Positions 43,094 through 52,663 of a stretch of DNA of 64,000 nt are shown here, in pieces. The first letter of the stretch is position 1. Each line of letters begins with the position of its first letter. The stretch covers positions 1 through 64,000 of the forward strand of contig NZ_JACSQI010000006.1 of the NCBI RefSeq assembly GCF_014836715.1. The letters are read 5' to 3'. Made by a program: the position numbers and the translations under genes. The notes beneath the pieces were generated by a model. It saw only the letters and a program-made list of their open reading frames with translations, searched no databases and was not told the DNA's origin. Origin of the DNA: Escherichia whittamii (GTDB lineage: Bacteria; Pseudomonadota; Gammaproteobacteria; Enterobacterales; Enterobacteriaceae).

Positions 43094-44647
43094 TTACTTG
43101 ATATCCTTCACGCGCATACCGTTGAGCTGTTCATCCGTGATGGTGTTACCCGCTTTGAAGTAATCAACCACGGCGTGATAAACGTAATAACCGCCGTTTG
43201 TGTTGCGCGCTTTCCCTTCGGTAAATGCGGTAAAACCATCACCGCCATCAGCAAGGAAACTCTGAGTGGCAATAGAGTAAACCGTCGCATCTTCAATCGG
43301 TTTGCCATTCAGCGTCAGTGAGATAACACGCTGACCAACCGGCTTGCTGCTGTCGTACTTCATTTCCAGGCCTTTCGATACCTGCAAAACGCCATTACTT
43401 AAACTTGCACCGTGTTCCATCAAACTGCGTAATTGTTTACCCGTGAGTTCCATCGTCACCAGTTCATTGGGGAACGGGAAGGTACTGATGACGCCGCCCA
43501 TCGTAATCGCCCCTGCGGGGATCTCATTACGGATGCCGCCAGAGTTGGTTAAGGCCAACTGAGTGTTTTTACCCGCAGCTGCCAGCAAAGCATCCGCCGC
43601 CAGATTCCCCAGGGATGCCGATTCGCCATAGGCACGTTTTAATTCAACCGGCGACTGCGCCACCGTTTGTTGCACCACTTCATCAAGCTTTTTATTCCAG
43701 CCGTCAATCACCTGTTTCGTTTGTGGATCGGGCTTCCACTCGTCGGCGTAAATGGTTTTAAGCTCGAAGTTTTTCACCGTAAAATCATGCGGCTTCTCTT
43801 TGTAGTCGAGAACCAGTTTGCCCACATCAATCCCGCCGCTGTCAGTGGAGAGGATGAGCGTATTGCCGACTTTAATCGGTTCCGGCGTACCCACATGCGC
43901 ATGTCCGGTGATCAAAATATCCAGCCCTTTCACCTGACTTGCCGTCTGAATATCTTTATCCAATGCGCGACGCACATCTGTGCCTCCCATACTGGACTGG
44001 CGGGCCGGAACACCTTCGTGGATCAGGGCGACGGTCAAATCAACCTTACCTTTGAGTTCATCGATATAACGTTGTAACCATTTAATTTCATCGCGCGCTT
44101 CAATACCCACGCGCGTGGCAGCAGATACCGTATCGTTGAAGGCAAATACTCCGTGCAAACCTATAACGCCAATTTTCACACCGTCTTTTTCGATAATGGT
44201 ATATGGCTTATCCCAGAATGCTTTACTGCTGTTCTGATAAAAAATATTGCCCTGCACAATAGGGAATTTTGCCTGGCTCAACTGTAATAATGTGTTGTCC
44301 CAGCCATGGTCAAATTCATGATTTCCTATCGTGACAGCATCTAACGGCATGGTATTCATAATATCGATAATAGCCTTTCCTTTGGTCAGGCTGCTAATAT
44401 ATGGCCCGGTAAAATAGTCACCCGCATCAAAAAACCAGGTGGCTTTGTTTTTGGCTTTTTCTTGTTTAACCAGCGTAGTGATATTTGCCCAGCCGCCAAT
44501 ATCCCGTTTACCGTCAGCGATCCACGGTACTTTATAAGGCTCTACATGCGCATGGAGATCGTTGGTATAAATGATGGTGACATCTTTGGCGCAAGCCCAG
44601 AACGGCAGTGTTAATGCGATACCCGCAGCAAGCATTTTAATTTTCAT
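43094..44647 (-). CDS. Periplasmic 5'-nucleotidase / metallophosphoesterase (UshA-like)
   Basis: 517 aa. The signal peptide is at about residues 1-20 (ending FWACA/KD). The metallophosphoesterase domain shows all metal motifs: [24 protein letters not shown] and [10 protein letters not shown]. The C-terminal 5'-nucleotidase domain (about 330-517) has NSGGIRNEI and [11 protein letters not shown]. It should release nucleosides and phosphate from nucleotides in the periplasm. It is distinct from UshA in length and sequence. A consensus CRP site lies upstream. Confidence 0.9.
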   Translation of the reverse strand: MKIKMLAAGIALTLPFWACAKDVTIIYTNDLHAHVEPYKVPWIADGKRDIGGWANITTLVKQEKAKNKATWFFDAGDYFTGPYISSLTKGKAIIDIMNTMPLDAVTIGNHEFDHGWDNTLLQLSQAKFPIVQGNIFYQNSSKAFWDKPYTIIEKDGVKIGVIGLHGVFAFNDTVSAATRVGIEARDEIKWLQRYIDELKGKVDLTVALIHEGVPARQSSMGGTDVRRALDKDIQTASQVKGLDILITGHAHVGTPEPIKVGNTLILSTDSGGIDVGKLVLDYKEKPHDFTVKNFELKTIYADEWKPDPQTKQVIDGWNKKLDEVVQQTVAQSPVELKRAYGESASLGNLAADALLAAAGKNTQLALTNSGGIRNEIPAGAITMGGVISTFPFPNELVTMELTGKQLRSLMEHGASLSNGVLQVSKGLEMKYDSSKPVGQRVISLTLNGKPIEDATVYSIATQSFLADGGDGFTAFTEGKARNTNGGYYVYHAVVDYFKAGNTITDEQLNGMRVKDIK

Positions 44648-44706
44648 AAATAGTCCCTTTCAGTGAGATAAAGGATTGCTACATTACGTTCTGAAAGACT
44701 TATTTA

Positions 44707-44722
44707 TGTGAGAGTAATCACA
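44707..44722. promoter_or_regulatory. Consensus CRP-binding site
   Basis: TGTGA-GAGTAA-TCACA matches both CRP half-sites perfectly. It lies 60 bp before the 5'-nucleotidase start and 58 bp before the divergent zinc-ribbon gene, so either or both could be activated by cAMP-CRP. No CRP site of this quality is seen elsewhere in the window. Confidence 0.8.
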
Positions 44723-44779
44723 TCCACAGGGGAGAGTTGACGGACAAAATAAACGACCTTGTGAAATCGTTGGTGAAAT

Positions 44780-45910
44780 ATGTCAACTCTGTTTACGATT
44801 AATGCCTGCAAGTCGTTTGGTTGCCGTAATTTAGGGCAGCCAACATCGAAAGATTATAGCTGGCCTGACTATCGACTAGGTTATGCAGCATTGCACTGTC
44901 GGGCATGCGGGAGTTACCCGCCTTTGTTTGACGAACAGCAATTTCGTGACTGGTTGTCAGTTCACTTATCTACATGGGCCTCTGAAAAGGGCCATTTCTG
45001 CCCGGTATGTTATGGCAAAGAGACGATTTGTTATGGTCGCAATCCACAGGGTTCGCAACGCATTCAATGTCGTAACTGCAAAAAAGTCTGGACGCCTAAA
45101 CAATATCAGAAAGAAATAACGCCTCCAGAAATAATCGAAACGGTTGCTCTTCTCGTGCCATTTCAGGGAGTCAGCGGCGGGCAAAAACTGTATGTTTTAA
45201 TTAGTTTCGATGCTATTCACGGTAATATTCTTCATCTTTCTACTAATTTCACTCAGCATCAGGCTGGAGAAAGTCTGCATTATCGATACAGAGGAAATGC
45301 AGAACCAGAGTTACACGGAAGTAATATCGTACACCGCGTTGATATGCGCGAAAAACAATTTCTACGCCGCAGTCAGTTTGATGAAATTCAATATGGCAGC
45401 GCAGCGCTCAAGCGTAATGCCAAAGGCACTATTCTGCGTCCGGTTATCACTGCTCACGGGCATTTCAGAGTACTGAATATTTTATTCCCTACAGTAAAAA
45501 CACATGTTATTTCACACGAGTGTTTTTTAAGAGGTGCCATTATTACGGCCTGGGCAGAACTGTTTCGCCAACAGCAAGGTGAAATTTGGTTTATTGAAGA
45601 GGAAATAGCTGACAGTACCGATAACACTTCCTGGAGTTTTCAGGGAACAACTTATCACGGCTGGTGGCAAAATCAGTGGCAACTCTGGGAGCAGGGAAAA
45701 AACCGTAAGATGGTGTGTGCATTAACGGGTGGAAATAGCAACAAAGCTAAAATACTCTCTTTAGCAACCAGCAGACACTTTATCCACTGGCTACATAAAC
45801 AGGCAGAATTTACTCACAGCGCCCCGCTTTCCGCAGGACGCGTCACGCAAATACTGCTTTCTCTGGCTCAGGATTACAACAACTGCGCCAGCCGGTTAAT
45901 ATCCGACTGA
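44780..45910 (+). CDS. Zinc-ribbon protein with IS1/IS1595-like N-terminus, function unknown
   Basis: 376 aa. Three cysteine pairs lie in the first 110 residues: CKSFGC/CRACG, then CPVC and CRNCKKVW. The last block, GSQRIQCRNCKKVWTP, is like the zinc-binding N-terminus of IS1-type transposase proteins. Downstream, LISFDAIHGNILHLSTN resembles the first strand of an RNase H/DDE domain, but I cannot identify a full DDE triad. It could be a domesticated transposase-like DNA-binding protein. The 3' end overlaps convergent metL by 37 bp. No terminal inverted repeats are evident, so it is not an intact insertion sequence. Confidence 0.7.
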   Translation: MSTLFTINACKSFGCRNLGQPTSKDYSWPDYRLGYAALHCRACGSYPPLFDEQQFRDWLSVHLSTWASEKGHFCPVCYGKETICYGRNPQGSQRIQCRNCKKVWTPKQYQKEITPPEIIETVALLVPFQGVSGGQKLYVLISFDAIHGNILHLSTNFTQHQAGESLHYRYRGNAEPELHGSNIVHRVDMREKQFLRRSQFDEIQYGSAALKRNAKGTILRPVITAHGHFRVLNILFPTVKTHVISHECFLRGAIITAWAELFRQQQGEIWFIEEEIADSTDNTSWSFQGTTYHGWWQNQWQLWEQGKNRKMVCALTGGNSNKAKILSLATSRHFIHWLHKQAEFTHSAPLSAGRVTQILLSLAQDYNNCASRLISD

Positions 45911-48306
45911 ATCGCCCCAGCGGTCACATCACGCCCTGCGCCAGGTCCGCGGATCACCAGAGGATTGTCGCGATACCAGCGGCTTTCGATGGCAAAGACG
46001 TTATCGCACGGTAGCAGTGATGCCAGCGGATGATCTTCACGCACCGCTTCCACGCCCACACGCGCTTTGCCGTTAGCATCGAAACGCGCCACGTAGCGTA
46101 GCACCAGCCCCATTTCGCGGGCAGCTTCCAGCCGTTGTACCATCTGCTCGTTCAGCTCATCGCCATTTTCAAAGAAATGGTCGATGCTGCCGCCTTCGCA
46201 ATGGGCAGGCACCAGCGATTCCACGCGCACTTGATCCGGTTCGATGTTGTAACCTGCTTCACGCGCCAGAATCACCAGTTTGCGCATCACGTCTTTGCCG
46301 GAGAGATCGTCACGCGGGTCAGGCTCGGTTAAGCCCTGCTGCCACGCCTGATCCACCAGCTCGGTAAACGGCACGCTACCGTCGAATTGCAGGAACAGCC
46401 AGGAGAGCGTGCCGGAGAAGATCCCGCTGATCGACAAAATGGTGTCGCCGCTGTCGATCAGATCGCGCACGGTATGGTTGATCGGCAACCCCGCACCGAC
46501 GGTGGCGTTATACAGCCAGTGACGCCCGGTTTTTTCGAACGCGTCGTGGATCTGGCGATATTTATTGCTGTCGCTCGCTCCTGCCAGTTTGTTGGCGCTG
46601 ATAACGTGGAAACCGTGGCTGGCGAAATCGAGATATTGATCGGCAAGCTGCTGGCTGGCGGTAACGTCCAGCACCACTAAATCATCATACGGATGGGCGC
46701 GCATCCACAGGAACAGCGACTCTTCATCCTGCTCGACGGCTTCATCGTTGAAGAACGCTAACGCGCGGCTGGCGTCCAGCCCGTCATAGCTCAACAGGCT
46801 GCGGCGGCTGTCCACCACGCCTGCCAGCACAAATTCAAATCCGGTACGCGCCGAGAGCGTACTCTGCTCACGGGCGAACAGTTCCAGCCAGCGGGAACCA
46901 ATATTACCCTTGCCGAACAGGACCAGGCCGATGCGTTTTTCCGCGCGGAAGACGGACTGATGCAGCCCCTGAATCAGGCTTTCGGTCGGACCGGTGCGCA
47001 GCACTGCCACCAGGCTGATACCGTCATCAGACTGCCAGGTAAATTCGACCGGCTGGCCTTTCAGTTGCTGCCAGAAGCGGTGGCAATGCAGCGGGTTACG
47101 GGTGACGCCCGCCCCGACCATCGCCACCAGTGCCAGCCCCTGACGCAGACGCAGTTCGCCAGGTAATCCTGCTTCGTCGAGGATTTTCAGCGCGCTGTCG
47201 GCCACTTCCGAGGTGTAGCAAAATTGCAGCAACTGGCGATCGTTATGTACGCCCACTGCCAACGGACGCACCTGCGCGCGTTTCAGGATCTGGTCGATTT
47301 CTTTATGCGCCAGTTTGAAATCCTGGCTGGCGGGCACCTGAAACTCAATCAAACAGACATCATCGTGACTGGTGACAATACGCGCTCCTGTACCGGAAGC
47401 CAGCACGCGTTCAATGCGTGTAGAGCCTTGATCAGGCGTGTAGCTACAGCGCAGTTGCAGGTCGATTTCACTACCAGAAACTGGCTGTAAAGTACGAGCA
47501 TGAAGAACGGGGGCCGCCAGACGCGCCAGTTCGCTGGCCTCATCAAGACGCAGCAATGGCAGCAGGCAGGCATCTTTCACTTTGCGCGGGTCAGCACTGT
47601 ATACCCCGGCGACGTCGCTCCAGATAGTTACGCGGGAAACGCCCGCCAGCGCACCGATTTGGGTAGCGGAATAATCAGAACCGTTACGCCCCAGCAGCAC
47701 CGTTTCACCGGCGTTGTTACGGCTGATAAACCCGGTCACCACCAGACGTTTGCCCGGATGTTGTACCAGTAGCTGTTGCAGCAACGGATACGAAAGCCCT
47801 TCATCAACCTGCGGTTGTGCGGCGCGTTCGGCACGTAAAAACTCGCGGGCATCAAGCCAGGCTGCTGGCAATCCTTGTTGATTAAGTACCGCAGACATCA
47901 GACGCGCCGACCACACTTCCCCGTGGCCCACCACTTCTGCATACACCGCATCGGTAATACCGCTGTCGAGCAGCGCGGCCAGGCGTTCCAGATCGCTGAC
48001 AAAGGCGCTAATGAGGCTATCGGCTTCTTCGGCGGGTAACAGGCCGCTAATCAGATCGCACTGATAACGACGTAATGTTTGTTGAACCTGATGCGCAGAG
48101 AGACGATCGGTCTGGCTTAGTTTCAACCAGTTAATCAACTGATTAGTGGTGCTACCAGCGGCGGAAACCACCATCATATCGTCGGGCTGGGAGTACTCAG
48201 CCATAATGCCCGCGACACGCAAATAACACTTCACATCAGCCAGACTACTGCCACCAAATTTATGCAGCTGACGACCTTTCGCCCCTGCCTGCGCAATCAC
48301 ACTCAT
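45874..48306 (-). CDS. metL: Bifunctional aspartokinase II / homoserine dehydrogenase II
   Basis: 810 aa. The N-terminal aspartokinase (about 1-450) starts at KFGGSSLADVKCYL and is followed by ACT-like linker sequence. The C-terminal homoserine dehydrogenase has the NAD(P) motif VLFGKGNIGSRWLEL and the catalytic region GAGLPINHTVRDLI. It provides homoserine for methionine and is repressed through MetJ as part of metBL. It begins 2 bp after the metB stop. Confidence 0.98.
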   Translation of the reverse strand: MSVIAQAGAKGRQLHKFGGSSLADVKCYLRVAGIMAEYSQPDDMMVVSAAGSTTNQLINWLKLSQTDRLSAHQVQQTLRRYQCDLISGLLPAEEADSLISAFVSDLERLAALLDSGITDAVYAEVVGHGEVWSARLMSAVLNQQGLPAAWLDAREFLRAERAAQPQVDEGLSYPLLQQLLVQHPGKRLVVTGFISRNNAGETVLLGRNGSDYSATQIGALAGVSRVTIWSDVAGVYSADPRKVKDACLLPLLRLDEASELARLAAPVLHARTLQPVSGSEIDLQLRCSYTPDQGSTRIERVLASGTGARIVTSHDDVCLIEFQVPASQDFKLAHKEIDQILKRAQVRPLAVGVHNDRQLLQFCYTSEVADSALKILDEAGLPGELRLRQGLALVAMVGAGVTRNPLHCHRFWQQLKGQPVEFTWQSDDGISLVAVLRTGPTESLIQGLHQSVFRAEKRIGLVLFGKGNIGSRWLELFAREQSTLSARTGFEFVLAGVVDSRRSLLSYDGLDASRALAFFNDEAVEQDEESLFLWMRAHPYDDLVVLDVTASQQLADQYLDFASHGFHVISANKLAGASDSNKYRQIHDAFEKTGRHWLYNATVGAGLPINHTVRDLIDSGDTILSISGIFSGTLSWLFLQFDGSVPFTELVDQAWQQGLTEPDPRDDLSGKDVMRKLVILAREAGYNIEPDQVRVESLVPAHCEGGSIDHFFENGDELNEQMVQRLEAAREMGLVLRYVARFDANGKARVGVEAVREDHPLASLLPCDNVFAIESRWYRDNPLVIRGPGAGRDVTAGAIQSDINRLAQLL

Positions 48307-48308
48307 TT

Positions 48309-49469
48309 TTACCCCTTGTTTGCAGCCCGGAAGCCATTTTCCAGGTCGGCAATTAAATCTTCGCCATCTTCAATACCGGTGGAGATACGCAACAGCGTCT
48401 CGGAGATCCCGGCGGCAGCACGCGCTTCTGGCGCCATGCCTGCATGTGTCATGGTTGCGGCGTGAGAGATTAAACTTTCCACTCCCCCTAACGATTCCGC
48501 CAGCGTAAATAACGACAGCCCGCCCAGGAAACGACGCAGCGTCTGCTCATCGCCATCCAGTTCAAAACTCAACATTGCGCCAAAGCCTTTTTGCTGGCGC
48601 GCGGCAATTTCATGCCCCTGATTTTCCGGCAGCGACGGGTGATACAGTTTTTTCACCAGCGGCTGGGTTTGCAGATATTTCACAATCGCCTGCGCATTAC
48701 GCTGGGCCAACTCCATACGCGGCACCAGAGTACGCAGACCGCGCAGCAGCAGATAGCTGTCAAACGCGCCGCCCGTCACGCCAATATTGTTTGCCCACCA
48801 GGCAAGTTCGGTGACAACGTCTGGGTCTTTAGCAATCACCACGCCTGCCACCACGTCAGAGTGGCCATTCAGATATTTCGTACATGAATGCAACACCAGA
48901 TCGGCACCCAATGCCAGCGGATTTTGTAATGCCGGGCTTAAGAAGGTGTTATCCACCACGCTCACCGCCCCGACTTCCCTTGCCAGATGGCAGATTTTCG
49001 CAATATCCACGACGCGTAACAATGGATTACTTGGGCTTTCTACCAGCACCAGTTTAGGTTTTTCTGCCAGTGCCGCCTGCAATGCCTGCTCATCACCTTG
49101 ATCAACAAACAGCACGCGATAACAGCCGCGTTTTGCCAGGCTGTCGAATAGGCGATAGCTGCCGCCGTAGCAGTCGTGCGGCGCAACCAGCAAATCGCCA
49201 GGTTTCAAAAAGACGGTAGTGACCAGGTGGATCGCGGACATGCCAGTATTTGTAAGCACCGCGCCAGCACCACCTTCCAGTTCTGCCAGCGCACGCTGGA
49301 CAACATCGCGCGTCGGGTTACCGCGACGCGAGTAATCATGCGCGCGTGGTTCGTTAAATCCGGTAAAGTTATAGGTGCTGGAAAGATGGATCGGAGGGAC
49401 AACGCAACCATACTGTTCGTCGTCATTTAACCCACTACGCACTGCGATGGTGGCCTGTTTACGCGTCAT
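48309..49469 (-). CDS. metB: Cystathionine gamma-synthase
   Basis: Joins O-succinylhomoserine and cysteine to cystathionine, PLP-dependent. The start MTRKQATIAV gives 386 aa. The PLP Lys198 is in HSCTKYLNGHSD, and the cofactor-binding SRRGNPTRDVVQ lies near residue 47. The longer reading to 49646 covers the MetJ operator and was rejected. First gene of metBL, divergent from metJ. Confidence 0.98.
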   Translation of the reverse strand: MTRKQATIAVRSGLNDDEQYGCVVPPIHLSSTYNFTGFNEPRAHDYSRRGNPTRDVVQRALAELEGGAGAVLTNTGMSAIHLVTTVFLKPGDLLVAPHDCYGGSYRLFDSLAKRGCYRVLFVDQGDEQALQAALAEKPKLVLVESPSNPLLRVVDIAKICHLAREVGAVSVVDNTFLSPALQNPLALGADLVLHSCTKYLNGHSDVVAGVVIAKDPDVVTELAWWANNIGVTGGAFDSYLLLRGLRTLVPRMELAQRNAQAIVKYLQTQPLVKKLYHPSLPENQGHEIAARQQKGFGAMLSFELDGDEQTLRRFLGGLSLFTLAESLGGVESLISHAATMTHAGMAPEARAAAGISETLLRISTGIEDGEDLIADLENGFRAANKG

Positions 49470-49531
49470 GTGATGAAGTTCCCTGGGCTGAGTCGGTGAA
49501 AAGTCAGGCACCAGAGTAAACATTGTGTTAA

Positions 49532-49563
49532 TGGACGTCAACACATCTGGACATCTAAACTTC
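49532..49563. promoter_or_regulatory. metBL / metJ operator, four contiguous met boxes
   Basis: Four head-to-tail 8-bp boxes read TGGACGTC, AACACATC, TGGACATC and TAAACTTC in the metB-metJ gap. The contiguous 8-bp register is the mark of cooperative MetJ binding with S-adenosylmethionine. It overlaps both divergent promoters. Confidence 0.88.
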
Positions 49564-49745
49564 TTTGCGTATAGATTGAGCAATTCCCCAATAACCGTTA
49601 AAATTACATGCATTATCACGCCGACAGGTGCATTACACGATGTCACGGTAGCGCCTGTACGGTAAACTATGCGGGTTTATAGCCATTACCCACATTAATT
49701 GTGTGGTCTGGTTTCAATTTATTGACGAAGAGGATTAAGTATCTC

Positions 49746-50063
49746 ATGGCTGAATGGAGCGGCGAATATATCAGCCCATACGCTGAGCACGGCAAGAAGA
49801 GTGAGCAAGTCAAAAAGATTACGGTTTCCATTCCTCTTAAGGTGTTAAAAATCCTCACCGATGAACGCACGCGTCGTCAGGTGAACAACCTACGTCACGC
49901 TACCAACAGCGAACTGCTGTGCGAGGCGTTTCTGCATGCCTTTACCGGGCAACCTCTGCCGGATGATGCCGACCTGCGTAAAGAGCGCAGCGACGAAATC
50001 CCGGAAGCGGCAAAAGAGATCATGCGTGAGATGGGGATTAACCCGGAGACGTGGGAATACTAA
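49746..50063 (+). CDS. metJ: Methionine repressor MetJ
   Basis: 105 aa ribbon-helix-helix dimer that binds met boxes with S-adenosylmethionine as co-repressor. The N-terminal strand [13 protein letters not shown] contacts DNA, followed by the helices [19 protein letters not shown]. The start MAEWSGEYI follows the usual leader. The longer reading from 49701 was not used. It is autoregulated through the shared operator. Confidence 0.98.
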
Positions 50064-50094
50064 AGCGGAAAAGAGCGGCGCGGAGAGTGGAATC

Positions 50095-50192
50095 GCCCGA
50101 TGCGCTACGCTTATCAGACCTACGTCATATTGCAATTTATTGAATTTGCACGAACTTGTAGGCCGGATAAGGCGTTCACGCCGCATCCGGCA
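50095..50192. repeat. BIME element after metJ
   Basis: REP CCCGATGCGCTACGC...TCAGACCTAC and inverted REP TTGTAGGCCGGATAAGG...GCATCCGGCA flank a spacer with GCAATTTATTGAATTTGC. Third member of the same BIME subtype in this window. Confidence 0.9.
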
Positions 50193-50248
50193 TAAACAAC
50201 GAGCACGTTGTCTGCGACCCACCGCTTTTTATACATGGACGTTTAACT

Positions 50249-50857
50249 ATGAAAAACAGGCTACTGATCCTCAGCCTGCTGGTTTCTGCGCCTGCCCTTG
50301 CCTGGCAACCACAAACCGGCGATATCATCTTTCAGATCTCTCGCTCATCGCAAAGTAAAGCGATCCAACTGGCGACCCATTCCGATTACAGCCACACCGG
50401 TATGCTGGTGATACGTAACAAACAGCCCTACGTCTTTGAAGCGGTCGGCCCGGTGAAATACACGCCGCTCAAACAGTGGATAGCCCACGGTGAAAAAGGC
50501 AAATACATTGTGCGCCGCGTTGAAGGCGGACTCAGTACCGAACAACAGCAAAAACTGGCGCAAACCGCAAAACGTTATCTCGGCAAACCGTATGATTTCA
50601 GCTTCTCGTGGGGCGACGATCGCCAGTACTGTTCGGAAGTGGTTTGGAAGGTTTATCAGAACGCACTGGGAATGCGCGTGGGCGAACAGCAAAAGCTGAA
50701 AGAGTTTGATCTTAGCAGCCCGCAGGTTCAGGCAAAACTCAAAGAACGCTACGGCAAAAATATCCCGCTTGAAGAAACGGTGGTTTCGCCTCAGGCCGTT
50801 TACGACGCGCCACAACTCACTACCGTCGCCAAAGAATGGCCGCTGTTTTCGTGGTAA
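50249..50857 (+). CDS. yiiX: YiiX, NlpC/P60-like (DUF830) hydrolase
   Basis: 202 aa. A signal peptide at about 1-18 (ALA/WQ) makes it periplasmic. The permuted papain-like core has the His motif HSDYSHTGMLV and the Cys motif RQYCSEVVWKVY, the catalytic pair of YiiX/YebB-type proteins. The bond it cuts is not established. In K-12 it neighbours rpmE; here the pgt block lies between. Confidence 0.93.
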   Translation: MKNRLLILSLLVSAPALAWQPQTGDIIFQISRSSQSKAIQLATHSDYSHTGMLVIRNKQPYVFEAVGPVKYTPLKQWIAHGEKGKYIVRRVEGGLSTEQQQKLAQTAKRYLGKPYDFSFSWGDDRQYCSEVVWKVYQNALGMRVGEQQKLKEFDLSSPQVQAKLKERYGKNIPLEETVVSPQAVYDAPQLTTVAKEWPLFSW

Positions 50858-50858
50858 T

Positions 50859-50883
50859 GGGCCAATCACATCGTGACTGGCCC
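50859..50883. terminator. Hairpin between yiiX and pgtP
   Basis: GGGCCA / TGGCCC stem with a 13-nt loop just past yiiX, overlapping the 3' side of convergent pgtP. A T-run (50895-50900) follows downstream on the plus strand. Confidence 0.6.
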
Positions 50884-50889
50884 TAAAAC

Positions 50890-52275
50890 CTAGCTTTTTT
50901 GAGTCTGAAGCTCTGGTTGATACATCTCAGCATCATTTTGACGTTGTTTTTCCATAGCGATCGCACCAAAGTGCGTTAACGTACAGAAAATGATGCAACA
51001 GATAACACCAGCAAGCAGAAGATAAAAACCACCATCCCAACCAACCTCATCGACCATAATACCAAACAGACTTGTACCAAGCGTCGCGCCAAGAATATAA
51101 CTCATGAAGCCACGCAAACCGACAGCGGATCCCACGGCAAAACTGGGAACAATTTCCATTGTCTGAACAGAGGCCAGGAACTGCGGAACATAGATAAGGC
51201 AGCCTACGCAAGCAGCGAAAATAGTAATAGAGAGGAGAGAATCGCTTTTCCAGTAGCCCAACAGGCAGAAGAAAATCAATACCATGCTGATAATAGCGGG
51301 TGGCATACGGCGACCATGAAATAATTTATCACTCAACCAGCCTGCAAATAATGTTGTTGGAATAGCTGCCCATTCGAAGATTAAAAATGCCGTACTCATT
51401 TCGGTCTTCGTAAAATGCTTCACGCTTAACAGGTAAATAGGTAACCAGCTGATAATTCCGAAACGCACCATATAGACAAAAACATCAACGAAAGAGACAA
51501 ACCATGCATTCTTATTTTTAAGCACATAGGTACAAAAAATTTGCCAGGCAGTCATATCTTCCGGCGCACGATCATCTTTTGCTTTAATGCTGACGTCGTC
51601 CGGAACGATTTCGTTTAATGGCGGCAAACCCTCACTGACCGGTGAACCTTTACCTGACATCAGCACCATTACTGCAATGACGACTGCGACAATCGCCGGA
51701 ACAACATATGTTGCTATTTTCCAGTGTTCAGTGCCCAGCACGGCAAATGCGCCGCCGACAATCGGAGCAACAATACCGCCACCCACGTTGTGCGAAATAT
51801 TCCAGACCGCACCGACGATGCCCCGTTCTTTACGAGGAAACCAGTTGGCGATCGTAATAAACGACGGGCCAACACCCATTCCCTGAAAGAAACCATTCAG
51901 AATGACAAGTCCCGCAAACATCCAGAACGCGAAACTAAAACCAAGCGCCACGTTAACGAGAGCACAAAGTATTAAACCTACTGCCATATATACTTTGGGA
52001 TTAGCTTTATCGGCCAGACTACTCATTATCCCTTTACTAATACCGTAGGCTATCAGCATACAACTGCTTAATAACCCTATTTGCGTCGCAGAAAGATTAA
52101 GCTCTTGTTTTAAATACGGCGTAGAGAGAACAAAGTTATTCCTGACAATGTAATACGAAAGATAACCGATAAATACGCTGAATAACGCCTGCATACGGTA
52201 ACGATTATAGGTACTTTTCACTTCACTTTCAGGAACCTTATGTGTTGCCACTTTAGGTTTCAATAAAGAAAGCAT
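50890..52275 (-). CDS. pgtP: Phosphoglycerate transporter PgtP
   Basis: 461 aa MFS carrier of the organophosphate:phosphate antiporter branch (GlpT/UhpT relatives), with about twelve membrane segments. Motifs include YRMQALFSVFIGYLSYYIVR near the N-terminus, GPSFITIANWFPRKERG and GFMSYILGATLG. In Salmonella, PgtP takes up 3-phosphoglycerate, 2-phosphoglycerate and PEP under control of pgtABC. It is divergent from pgtCBA here as expected. Confidence 0.93.
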   Translation of the reverse strand: MLSLLKPKVATHKVPESEVKSTYNRYRMQALFSVFIGYLSYYIVRNNFVLSTPYLKQELNLSATQIGLLSSCMLIAYGISKGIMSSLADKANPKVYMAVGLILCALVNVALGFSFAFWMFAGLVILNGFFQGMGVGPSFITIANWFPRKERGIVGAVWNISHNVGGGIVAPIVGGAFAVLGTEHWKIATYVVPAIVAVVIAVMVLMSGKGSPVSEGLPPLNEIVPDDVSIKAKDDRAPEDMTAWQIFCTYVLKNKNAWFVSFVDVFVYMVRFGIISWLPIYLLSVKHFTKTEMSTAFLIFEWAAIPTTLFAGWLSDKLFHGRRMPPAIISMVLIFFCLLGYWKSDSLLSITIFAACVGCLIYVPQFLASVQTMEIVPSFAVGSAVGLRGFMSYILGATLGTSLFGIMVDEVGWDGGFYLLLAGVICCIIFCTLTHFGAIAMEKQRQNDAEMYQPELQTQKS

Positions 52276-52663
52276 ATATCACCTTCCAGTTCATGGTGTT
52301 GTTTAAACAAATCATAATATTCATAGCAATGCTCATTACTACTCTCTGATGAGTATTTAAAAAGCCTTTGCTTAGTAAGTTTTGAAGATAGTGAAGCAAG
52401 AGAGTTTAAGTTACAATACAGGGGAAATGAGTCAAAACTGACTCAAAAAAACAAATCACATGTTCCATTTCTTTCCCATATTTGATTTTGGAAAATGCAA
52501 CATGGCTATTCTTTGAACCTTGACGTGTTACAACAGGCCCAATTTAAAAAAATCAGTTTTATTAAATTTTTCATTTTTTGAGTTCAATCACATATTTTGC
52601 TTCTGTAATCGGGATCATTGAATATACTTGTTCTTGTTATGCCAGAGAACCATGCTGCACAAC
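52276..52663. other. pgtP upstream region with an 18-bp inverted repeat
   Basis: TGAGTCA-AAAC-TGACTCA (52428-52445) is a perfect inverted repeat about 155 bp before pgtP and is a candidate regulator site for that promoter. The surrounding sequence is A+T-rich with no gene. Confidence 0.5.

Noticed and set aside
44648-45910. Complete insertion sequence around the zinc-ribbon gene
   Set aside because: No terminal inverted repeats or target duplication could be found, and the gene overlaps metL at its 3' end.
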